Shown in pieces: positions 44,012-50,038 of a DNA stretch of 64,000 nt (positions are counted from its first letter, which is position 1; the number at the start of each line of letters is the position of its first letter). The stretch covers positions 1-64,000 of the forward strand of contig CAZWSI010000007.1 of assembly GCA_964636405.1 (NCBI GenBank). Direction: 5' to 3'. The position numbers and the translations under genes were made by a program. This DNA comes from CAZKGE01 sp964636405. GTDB taxonomy: Bacteria > Bacillota > Clostridia > Christensenellales > CAG-138. Below the pieces are notes generated by a model. That model was not told the origin of the DNA, made no database searches, and worked only from the letters and a program-made list of their open reading frames with translations.

Positions 44012-44257
44012 TTGGTAAAACAGCTGGATGATTTGGAAATACAGCGCGTGATTCGGAAGACGGCCGCAGAGACCGGTTCAACGCCACAGCAGGTGCGCCG
44101 AAATACTGAGGAAATGCTGGCAGAGAGCCGCGCTTGCACTGATCCCAAGGCGAAGGCCGCATGGGCAGAAATCCCTTGTAACGGTGATGTTCCAACGTTG
44201 GAAGAGGTGTTCCGTTATCTCGCGGAACGAATCGATAAGCAGATGAGCTACAAGTAA
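44012..44257 (+). CDS. Small helical protein, possibly Spo0A C-terminal-like
   Basis: An 81-residue protein with TTG start 44012 and RBS ggaggtgcaagc. The pattern IRKTAAETGSTPQQVRRN, DPKAKAAWAEIPCNGDVPTLEEVFRYLAERI resembles a set of small phage proteins sometimes labelled Spo0A C-terminal domain. It could influence host sporulation genes or be a phage regulator; this is tentative. It is expressed from the operator region it shares with the repressor. Confidence 0.55.
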   Translation: MVKQLDDLEIQRVIRKTAAETGSTPQQVRRNTEEMLAESRACTDPKAKAAWAEIPCNGDVPTLEEVFRYLAERIDKQMSYK

Positions 44258-44285
44258 GCGAAACCAAATACCGAGAATTTACATA

Positions 44286-44308
44286 AGCGTCCCTTCGGGG
44301 GCGTTTTT
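44286..44308 (+). terminator. Terminator after the small regulatory gene
   Basis: GCGTCCC / GGGGGCGT hairpin with a tight TTC loop, then TTTTTCTTTT. Confidence 0.75.
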
Positions 44309-44337
44309 CTTTTGCGCTTCGGAAGGGGGTGTAGGAT

Positions 44338-44724
44338 ATGGCTTCTGACTTTGGCCTGAAAATCGGGCTGGAGGGTGAGCGCGAGTTCAAAACGGCATTG
44401 AAGGAAATCAACCAGCAAATGAAGCTGCTGGGGTCGGAAATGAAGCTCGTGCAGTCTCAGTTTGGGAAAAACGAGAAAAGCGCTTCCTCGCTTACCGCAC
44501 AGAACAAGGTGCTGACTAAGCAAATCGAAGAGCAGAAAACGAAGATCGAAATGCTCCGCACGGCTATGGTTACGCCAATGTCGATAGGGTCTATTTTGCC
44601 GTCTCCGTTCCAATCGATCATTTCGGTAAAGCCTCCTTGTTGCAGAACTTTAGAAATGCCGCCTTTGCTTTGTTCAGCGAACAGATCACGGCATCGATGC
44701 TTTCCACATTCGAAAAAGACATAA
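44338..44724 (+). pseudogene. Truncated tape measure protein (N-terminus only)
   Basis: The first 75-80 residues (MASDFGLKIGLEGEREFKTALKEINQQMKLLGSEM, coiled coil) match the start of Bacillota phage tape measure proteins, normally over 600 residues. After EMLRTAM (about 44572) the sequence turns into antisense of another small gene. The rest of the tail, lysis and integration modules were probably lost in this deletion. Confidence 0.8.
44457..44621 (-). pseudogene. Truncated EF-hand-like small protein
   Basis: The ATG (44621) overlaps the stop of the gene at 44618 and has an aaggagg RBS. It encodes MIDWNGDGKIDPIDIGVTI, a calcium-loop-like DxNxDGxID motif seen in small proteins of Bacillota phages, and then runs into antisense of the tape measure gene at about 44572. 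The full frame has 54 codons. Confidence 0.55.
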
Positions 44725-44911
44725 TAGCGGGTGCCCGTGCAAAACGCGCATCGTCCATTTCGCGACCGTCACGGCTTTCCCAAACGCCGATTTTGCGAGG
44801 GGCGGGCGCGTTTTCTAACACGAGTATGCTGTGGTCATCGTCATAGGCAACGTGGAGATCAACATCTCCCTGCCCAAACTCCAGCCATGTTTGACCTTGT
44901 GTATGGATCAT
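44618..44911 (-). CDS. Uncharacterised small protein
   Basis: A 97-residue protein with a beta-rich N-terminal half (WLEFGQGDVDLHVAYDDDHSILVLENA) and helical C-terminus. No family recognised. Third gene of the minus-strand group starting with the LexA-like winged helix (45444), and overlapping the EF-hand remnant. Confidence 0.6.
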   Translation of the reverse strand: MIHTQGQTWLEFGQGDVDLHVAYDDDHSILVLENAPAPRKIGVWESRDGREMDDARFARAPAIMSFSNVESIDAVICSLNKAKAAFLKFCNKEALPK

Positions 44912-44921
44912 AGTAACTCCT

Positions 44922-45194
44922 TTAGGCTACTTTCGCTTCAACGAACCAGCGACCGATGGTATTCCCACAGATATTGGTGCTGCGCTCGAAATACAGATAC
45001 CGCTGCTGGCCGTTGACAGTGATGGTGTATCGATCACCTTGCCCGCCAACCTTCATAGCGGCAGCTTGCCGAATATCCGATACCCGGTCGATTTCATAGC
45101 TGCGGCCATCTTCCCACACGATCTTTTCTGGGATCAGCTTTCCGGAGGAATCAAAACGTGCGTGTACTTCAACATAGGTCTTTACAATCTTCAT
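44922..45194 (-). CDS. Conserved small beta-rich protein
   Basis: A 90-residue protein: TYVEVHARFDSSGKLIPEKIVWEDGR, RQAAAMKVGGQGDRYTITVNGQ, and RWFVEAKVA. I associate this pattern with small conserved proteins found near UmuC-type polymerases in Bacillota. Its position two genes from the umuC fragment fits this. Function unknown. Confidence 0.6.
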   Translation of the reverse strand: MKIVKTYVEVHARFDSSGKLIPEKIVWEDGRSYEIDRVSDIRQAAAMKVGGQGDRYTITVNGQQRYLYFERSTNICGNTIGRWFVEAKVA

Positions 45195-45216
45195 ATTCGT
45201 TCCCTCACGTTACTGG

Positions 45217-45444
45217 TTATAAGCCTTCGTCAACAGGTAGGATCGTCCGGTTCATTTGCTCACAGGGGCGGAGCCAGCCCTTGTTTACAAGGTTATGGAT
45301 ATGGACATGAATGGTGGATGCGGAATGTAGGCCAATACCGTCAGCGATCTCACGCATACTGGGAGAGAAACGCTTTTCCTTCCGGTATTCGAGTATATAG
45401 TCATACACATCTTGCTCACGTTTTGTCATTTCGATTCTCTCCAT
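45217..45444 (-). CDS. Stand-alone LexA-type winged helix protein
   Basis: A 75-residue protein with ATG 45444 (aaaggagcgc upstream). MTKREQDVYDYILEYRKEKRFSPSMREIADGIGLHSASTIHVHIHNL is the LexA N-terminal DNA-binding domain pattern. No S24 peptidase is attached, so it cannot self-cleave; it may compete with host LexA or regulate the nearby genes. Confidence 0.8.
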   Translation of the reverse strand: MERIEMTKREQDVYDYILEYRKEKRFSPSMREIADGIGLHSASTIHVHIHNLVNKGWLRPCEQMNRTILPVDEGL

Positions 45445-45515
45445 AAAGCGCTCCTTTCCGAACAGCATACGCCATTTCTACCATTATGCTATTTCACCTG
45501 TCCCATATACAGGTC

Positions 45516-46232
45516 TTAGCGAGGATACACGACTCTGCCGTAAATCTTCGTCTCGTTGTATTCCGTAATCGGAATGGGTTTGTACTTCGTATTGTGCGAA
45601 ACAAGGAATGTGCCGTCTTCCGTGCGGCGAAACTCTTTGACAAAAGCATTCCCGTCAAGGAAGAAGATGCCGATCTCGCCATTTTCAAGCGTGGGCTGCA
45701 TTCGTACCCAGATTTCCTGACCGTCCTCCAGCGTCGGCTCCATTGAATCGCCGCAGACATGAAGACCAAAGGTAGCGCACTCTGGCACATCGTCGGGGAC
45801 TTCGACCATTTCATAGGAATCGCTGTCAAGGAATTGCCCAGTACCGGCCGCAGCGCCAATATCGAACATGGGGGCGGTACGCTTTCGCAAAGGTGCGACA
45901 TTGTCTCTGATCTTAACCGGGGCGTATAGACCGCTTGCGATCAGCAGCTTCTTGTATTCCGCCAGCTTCTCAGCGCCTTCATGATTGAGCGAGTATTCCA
46001 ATTCGGACAGATCGCCGGTACCGAATATGCTGTAAACATCTTTTATCCCGTAGATATGGCATAGCCCTACAAACTGGTCAATAGCCGGATTGTTAAGCCC
46101 GGTCTCCCAACGGCTTACCTGTGCTTTGGTGGTTGGCATACCCAGTTCATTCAACCTTGCAGCTATGTCCTGCTGCAAAAAGCCATGGCTTTTTCGCAGC
46201 ATTCGGAGGACGTCACTGTACTTTTTGTCCAT
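45516..46232 (-). CDS. Phage repressor: HTH plus S24 (LexA-like) peptidase
   Basis: A 238-residue repressor. The N-terminal HTH is around residues 15-45 (QQDIAARLNELGMPTTKAQVSRWETG). The cleavage site is A129-G130 (GAAAGTG), catalytic S163 (CGDSMEP) and K199 (NAFVKEF). It should self-cleave with activated RecA during DNA damage. ATG 46232 follows aggaggtg. It is divergent from the umuC fragment and likely controls it. It appears fully intact, unlike the genes it would control. Confidence 0.92.
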   Translation of the reverse strand: MDKKYSDVLRMLRKSHGFLQQDIAARLNELGMPTTKAQVSRWETGLNNPAIDQFVGLCHIYGIKDVYSIFGTGDLSELEYSLNHEGAEKLAEYKKLLIASGLYAPVKIRDNVAPLRKRTAPMFDIGAAAGTGQFLDSDSYEMVEVPDDVPECATFGLHVCGDSMEPTLEDGQEIWVRMQPTLENGEIGIFFLDGNAFVKEFRRTEDGTFLVSHNTKYKPIPITEYNETKIYGRVVYPR

Positions 46233-46264
46233 CGCGTCATCCACCTCCTATGGCTGCATTCTAC

Positions 46265-46346
46265 TATGGCCGAAACAAGTTTGCAATAGAAAATCGCAAA
46301 AACGAACACTTGTTGCATTACAAAAACTAGAAAAACGTGTTTTAAT
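46265..46346. promoter_or_regulatory. Divergent operator region between S24 repressor and umuC
   Basis: Three related sites: CGAAACAAGTTTGC (46271-46284), CGAACACTTGTTGC (46303-46316, close to a Gram-positive LexA box CGAAC-N4-GTTCG) and AAAACGTGTTTT (about 46332-46343). They share the AACAAGTGTT-like core in opposite orientations. Confidence 0.65.
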
Positions 46347-46369
46347 GTGCGTGAAAGGGGGGACATGGT

Positions 46370-46960
46370 ATGAGAGCGATATTGCACAGCGACTTGAATT
46401 GCTTTTATGCGTCAGTGGAGATGATGCTCGATCCCTCCTTGCGTGGAAAGGCGGTAGCGGTCTGCGGTTCTACCGAGAATCGGCACGGTATTGTGCTGGC
46501 AAAATCACAGCTTGCAAAACAGGCGGGCGTCAAAACCGGTATGGCAAACTGGGAGGCACGGGAAGCCTGTCCCGGGTTGATCGTCGTACCGCCGCAGTAC
46601 GATCAGTACCTGAAGTATTCGGCACTTACCCGCGAGATCTATTATCGGTATACGGATTTGGTCGAACCTTACGGCATGGACGAGTGTTGGATCGACGTCA
46701 CAGGATCGCAGCGTGCTTACGGAACGGCGATGGAAATTGCGGAAGAAATCCGAAAAGCCACGCGGGAGGAGCTTGGGCTGACGGTCAGCATTGGTGTGAG
46801 CTTCAATAAGATTTTTGCCAAATTAGGCTCGGATATGAAGAAGCCTGACGCGATCACGGAGATCACGCCGGAGAACTTCCGTGAGAAGGTATGGCCGTTG
46901 CCAGCGTCAGACTTATTGTACCCTTCGAAATCAAAGATGCCGCCGCCGCGGTTTCGATAA
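46370..46960 (+). pseudogene. Truncated Y-family DNA polymerase (UmuC-type)
   Basis: The palm/finger part is intact to about residue 183: D8 (LHSDLNCFYASVE) and D104-E105 (YGMDECWIDVTGS), then VSIGVSFNKIFAKLGSDMKKPDAI. After WPLPASDLLY the thumb and little-finger domains are missing, and an unrelated fragment follows. A 196-residue product could still be made but would lack DNA-binding parts. Confidence 0.85.
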
Positions 46961-47325
46961 GGGCAGCAGCGCCGAAGCATTTTGCGACAGAGATTATTCC
47001 GCAGATGCTGGTGCCCCAGAAGGAGGCAGATGTATATCCGGCTGTTATGCGCTTGATAGAAGATGATCATGATATGGCTGTGAAAACGAAGAAAGAACTG
47101 CGGGGACTGCTTGAAGAAGGGAAAAAGGCTGATTTCCTAGCTCAATCATTTTTATATGCTATCACCAAAGACAACCGGGCACCGGCTTCCGAGCCGCCCA
47201 CGCTGAGTGATAACCTTGCAAACTTACAGTCAATTCTTTCGAAGCTGTCCAAGCCTGTGGCTTTGGTGCCACCTGATGAATTGATGTCGCATGAGATGAT
47301 TTATGTGCAGGCGTTACCCAGTATC
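46950..47325 (+). pseudogene. C-terminal fragment of an unrelated protein fused to umuC
   Basis: From about 46960 another protein's end is readable: KHFATEIIPQMLVPQKEADVYP, VKTKKELRGLLEEGKKADFL, AQSFLYAITKDNRAP, KPVALVPPDE. It resembles C-termini of large Bacillota proteins of unknown function; family not identified. Its N-terminal portion is missing and the end is disrupted near 47314. Confidence 0.5.
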
Positions 47326-47385
47326 TGCATTCACTTGCGGTATCAGCATGAATGCCCTCCCTTCTGCACTGAAAGCGCGTTTCAT
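47314..47385 (-). pseudogene. 23-codon remnant with strong RBS
   Basis: A very strong RBS (aaggaggtgatc) precedes ATG 47385, but the frame (MKRAFSAEGRAFMLIPQ, 23 codons) stops at 47314, within antisense of the fragment above. Probably a gene start left by a deletion. Confidence 0.4.
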
Positions 47386-47444
47386 AAGCGATCACCTCCT
47401 TCCCGGCGTATGATAGCGCATATTGGATAGATGCGCAGCATATT

Positions 47445-47462
47445 TTCGGGATATATCGTGAA
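47445..47462. promoter_or_regulatory. Second copy of the TTCGGGATATAT operator
   Basis: TTCGGGATATATCGTGAA matches the perfect palindrome O2 at 43939-43956 in 16 of 18 bases. It lies about 60 bases upstream of the minus-strand remnant at 47385, a plausible promoter position. Confidence 0.65.
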
Positions 47463-47683
47463 CACGTTTGCGGCATTAGCAATTCTGGGTTTCAAATAGT
47501 GCAAAAGAGGTGTATAGGCAAGTAAAGAAACAGTATATAAATACATGGTATTCGTGGTAATCAATAACGCAAAAATTGGCTGTAGGTGTTGTGGTAAACC
47601 AAAAACAACACACACACTTACATATTGCATATTGGCGTATAGCGTGCTAGTCTGTGCATATAGAAACGAAAGGGGGAGCGACA

Positions 47684-47950
47684 ATGACCGGAAGTTTTGA
47701 ACGGATTTGGCAAGCAATACTCGCACATGAGGGAGAGACGTTTTACACCCTTGGCCGTAGACTGGAGTTCACCTATCAGGTGTTTCCCGATGAAATTGTT
47801 TGCAGTCGTGCGAAAACTTGGAGACTGACCAAGAGCAACTTTGAAAAGGCATACGAGTGCATCGACACAGTAACCGCGACGGAGTTCAGCAAGACAATAA
47901 TGGGATCATCGTATGTGAAAGCCATTTTGAAAGATTCCCGGATTTACTGA
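47684..47950 (+). CDS. Small conserved protein near the right end
   Basis: An 88-residue protein from ATG 47684 (agggggagcgac upstream): SFERIWQAILAHEGETFYTLGRRLEFTYQV, RLTKSNFEKAYECI, GSSYVKAILKDSRI. This pattern occurs as a small domain or separate protein in Bacillota mobile DNA, sometimes with restriction genes; no known activity. A terminator follows. Confidence 0.65.
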   Translation: MTGSFERIWQAILAHEGETFYTLGRRLEFTYQVFPDEIVCSRAKTWRLTKSNFEKAYECIDTVTATEFSKTIMGSSYVKAILKDSRIY

Positions 47951-47985
47951 TTCAGCTTGCCTCTAACATAGATAGTCCTACCTTG

Positions 47986-48015
47986 GAAAAGGCTCTCAAC
48001 GACGAGGGCCTTTTT
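47986..48015 (+). terminator. Terminator after the right-end gene
   Basis: AAAAGGCTCTC / GAGGGCCTTTTT with a six-base loop and one G-T pair. Confidence 0.8.
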
Positions 48016-48239
48016 CTGTGACATATTGTGCAATACACTATTACATTGCACTTGGCAAACTGGAAATCGACTGCTATAGTAGCTTATAAATACTGCACCT
48101 AAGAAACTGAATATGGGCTGTGATCCATGAGGCGTGGTTGCTGGACAGACGCTTTTCACGGGGTAGAACACAACATATAGGGGTATCGCTGAAAAGGGCT
48201 TCACAAAATGCTGTGATAAAAGGGTAGTCGTAAGTAGCG
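48016..48239. other. Right-end non-coding region with inverted repeat
   Basis: No gene seen. Contains GTGCAAT (48028-48034) inverted at ATTGCAC (48045-48051), and the left attP arm GTCGTAA (48227-48233) close to the boundary with comM. Confidence 0.6.
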
Positions 48240-48245
48240 CGGCGT
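48240..48245. other. Right attachment core (attR)
   Basis: CGGCGT at the element/comM boundary; ComM homology (GTG CTC TTT CTT, VLFLDE) resumes immediately. Confidence 0.85.
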
Positions 48246-48873
48246 GCTCTTTCTTGACGAGCTCCCGGAATACGGGCGCGATGTGCTGGAGGCGCTTCGA
48301 CAGCCGCTGGAGGACGGAAGAATCACCGTCAGCCGCGCGCAGGCGAGCGCGACCTATCCCGCCGAATTTGTGCTGGTCGCGGCCATGAACCCATGCCCCT
48401 GCGGCAATTACGGCTCCCGCGTCAATCCCTGCCGTTGCACGGCGGCGCAGATCACCCGCTATCAAAACCGCATCTCCGGCCCGCTGCTCGACCGCATCGA
48501 TATTCAGGTTGAAATGCCCGAGGTGGGCTATCAGGAGCTTTCCGATCTGAAGCGCGGCGAGCCATCCGCCGCCGTACGCGCGCGTGTCAACGCGGCGCGA
48601 AGCAGGCAGCGCGCGCGGTTTCTTGCAGAGGGGATCGTGTGCAATGCGCAAATGAACAGCGCCCAGACCAAAAAATATTGCGCGCCGGACGCGGAAGCCG
48701 AGCGCCTCTTGCAACGCGCGTTTACGCAGCTGCGGCTGTCCGCGCGCGCGTACCAGCGCATTTTAAAGGTCGCGCGCACCATTGCGGATCTGGAAGAAAG
48801 CGAAAGCGTTTTGCCTATGCATTATGCGGAAGCCATCCAGTACCGCTCGCTGGATATGCGCCGGGAGGGATAG
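48246..48873 (+). pseudogene. comM: comM 3' part
   Basis: Encodes the second half of ComM from the Walker B region: LFLDELPEYGRDVLEALRQPLEDG, AAMNPCPCGNYG, SGPLLDRIDIQVEMP and the C-terminal Mg-chelatase domain with LSARAYQRILKVARTIADLE. No start codon or RBS of its own is evident at the boundary. It is followed 1 base later by dprA, so it may now be only untranslated leader for that gene. Confidence 0.95.
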
Positions 48874-48874
48874 C

Positions 48875-50020
48875 ATGCCGGAGTACACGCAAATACAGCT
48901 TGATACCCTTTGGCTGCATCGCGGCACGGAGCAAAGCCCGCGTGTCTTTTCGCAGCTTGCCGCAAGCTTTGATGGTGTAACCCAAGCGCGGGAGGCCGCC
49001 GCTTGCCGCGATGCGGCCGCCTTCTCCTTTGTGCCGGAGCGTATGCGCGCGCGTTTGTTTGATACGGCGCCGCGCGGCGAGCTCGAGCGGAGCGTGGAGG
49101 CCTTTACGCGCGCGGGCATCCGTGCGCTTTTTCTTTCGCAGGAGGAATACCCCGCGCTTTTGCGGGAAATCTATGATCCGCCCGCTGTTTTGTTTGTGCG
49201 CGGCAAGCTACCCGCAGATTTGCCGCTGCCGATTGCCGTGATCGGCTCGCGTGCGGCGAGCCATTATGGGCGAGAGATGGCGCGGCTTTTCGGCTTCGGT
49301 CTTGCCGAAAGGGGCGCGACAGTCGTATCCGGCCTGGCGCTGGGCGCGGACGGCTGCGCGGCAAGGGGGGCTTTGGAAAGCAAAAAATCGGATGCGCCCA
49401 CCGTGGCCGTGCTCGGCTGCGGCGTGGATATCGTCTATCCCGCTTCAAACCGCGATCTATATCTGGAAATTGTGGAGCGCGGCGCGGCCGTTTCGGAATA
49501 CTGGCCGGGTACGGCCGCGCGCAGGGAGCATTTTCCGGCGCGCAACCGCATCATCAGCGGCCTTTCGCGCGGCGTTCTCGTTGTGGAGGCGGGGGAGAGA
49601 AGCGGAACCTCCATCACGGTGAATTGCGCGCTGGAGCAGGGGCGCGACGTGTTCGCCATCCCCGGCCGCGTCACGGATGCGCAGAGCGTGGGCTCAAACC
49701 GTCTCATTCAGCAGGGCGCGGCAAAGCCCTGCTTTTGCGTGGAGGATATTCTTTGCGAGTACGCGTGCGCAACGGAAAGGCTCGAGCGTGCCGCAAAGCG
49801 CAGCGTGAAGCTTAGCGCCCTTACGCCCGTAGAGCGCGAGGTTGTGCGCACGCTGCTTGAAGGCGAAGCGAGCATCGATTCGCTCTGCGCGCGCTTGCCC
49901 TATCCAGTGGGCGCGCTGAATTCTTGCTTGACAGGCTTAACGTTTTCGGGAATAATGAAGCAGTTACCCGGGCGGGTATACGCGTTGAATATTTCGGAAT
50001 GCTCGTTTATGGACGAATAA
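48875..50020 (+). CDS. dprA: DNA processing protein DprA
   Basis: A 381-residue DprA/Smf with the Rossmann core: AVIGSRAASHYGREMARLFG near residue 125, SGLALGADGCAARGAL, AVLGCGVDIVYP, EAGERSGTSITVNCAL, and a C-terminal winged helix. DprA loads RecA on incoming DNA in transformation. ATG 48875 has RBS cgggaggga. With comM split, this competence gene keeps its place but its upstream transcription has changed. Confidence 0.96.
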   Translation: MPEYTQIQLDTLWLHRGTEQSPRVFSQLAASFDGVTQAREAAACRDAAAFSFVPERMRARLFDTAPRGELERSVEAFTRAGIRALFLSQEEYPALLREIYDPPAVLFVRGKLPADLPLPIAVIGSRAASHYGREMARLFGFGLAERGATVVSGLALGADGCAARGALESKKSDAPTVAVLGCGVDIVYPASNRDLYLEIVERGAAVSEYWPGTAARREHFPARNRIISGLSRGVLVVEAGERSGTSITVNCALEQGRDVFAIPGRVTDAQSVGSNRLIQQGAAKPCFCVEDILCEYACATERLERAAKRSVKLSALTPVEREVVRTLLEGEASIDSLCARLPYPVGALNSCLTGLTFSGIMKQLPGRVYALNISECSFMDE

Positions 50021-50038
50021 TAATATCGGAGGTCCGGC

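Larger units (their letters stand above)
33211..48245. mobile_element. 15,035-bp degraded prophage-derived element inserted in comM
   Basis: Everything between the two comM halves is foreign. Base composition falls sharply (the restriction genes are visibly AT-rich, the phage part intermediate) and gene density and strand bias change. Contents: methyltransferase and DUF262-HNH pair, SRAP-HIRAN operon, partial siphophage tail module, repressor cassettes and SOS-type genes. No integrase, terminase, portal, capsid, holin or lysin is present. The asymmetric ends and reconstructed attP dyad suggest integration by a large serine recombinase that has since been lost. Confidence 0.93.

Noticed and set aside
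44248..44613. 121-codon minus-strand frame opposite the tape measure
   Set aside because: Different frame from the EF-hand remnant that has the RBS; no homology seen.
47382..47726. 114-codon minus-strand frame
   Set aside because: Begins within the plus gene at 47684, no RBS, and runs through the operator region.
33211..48245. Tn7-like/AbaR-type transposon in comM
   Set aside because: No terminal inverted repeats at the boundaries and no tns genes; the ends are asymmetric and the circle junction has a serine-integrase-like dyad.
47944..48714. 256-codon minus-strand frame crossing attR
   Set aside because: Spans the comM/element boundary; mostly antisense of comM.
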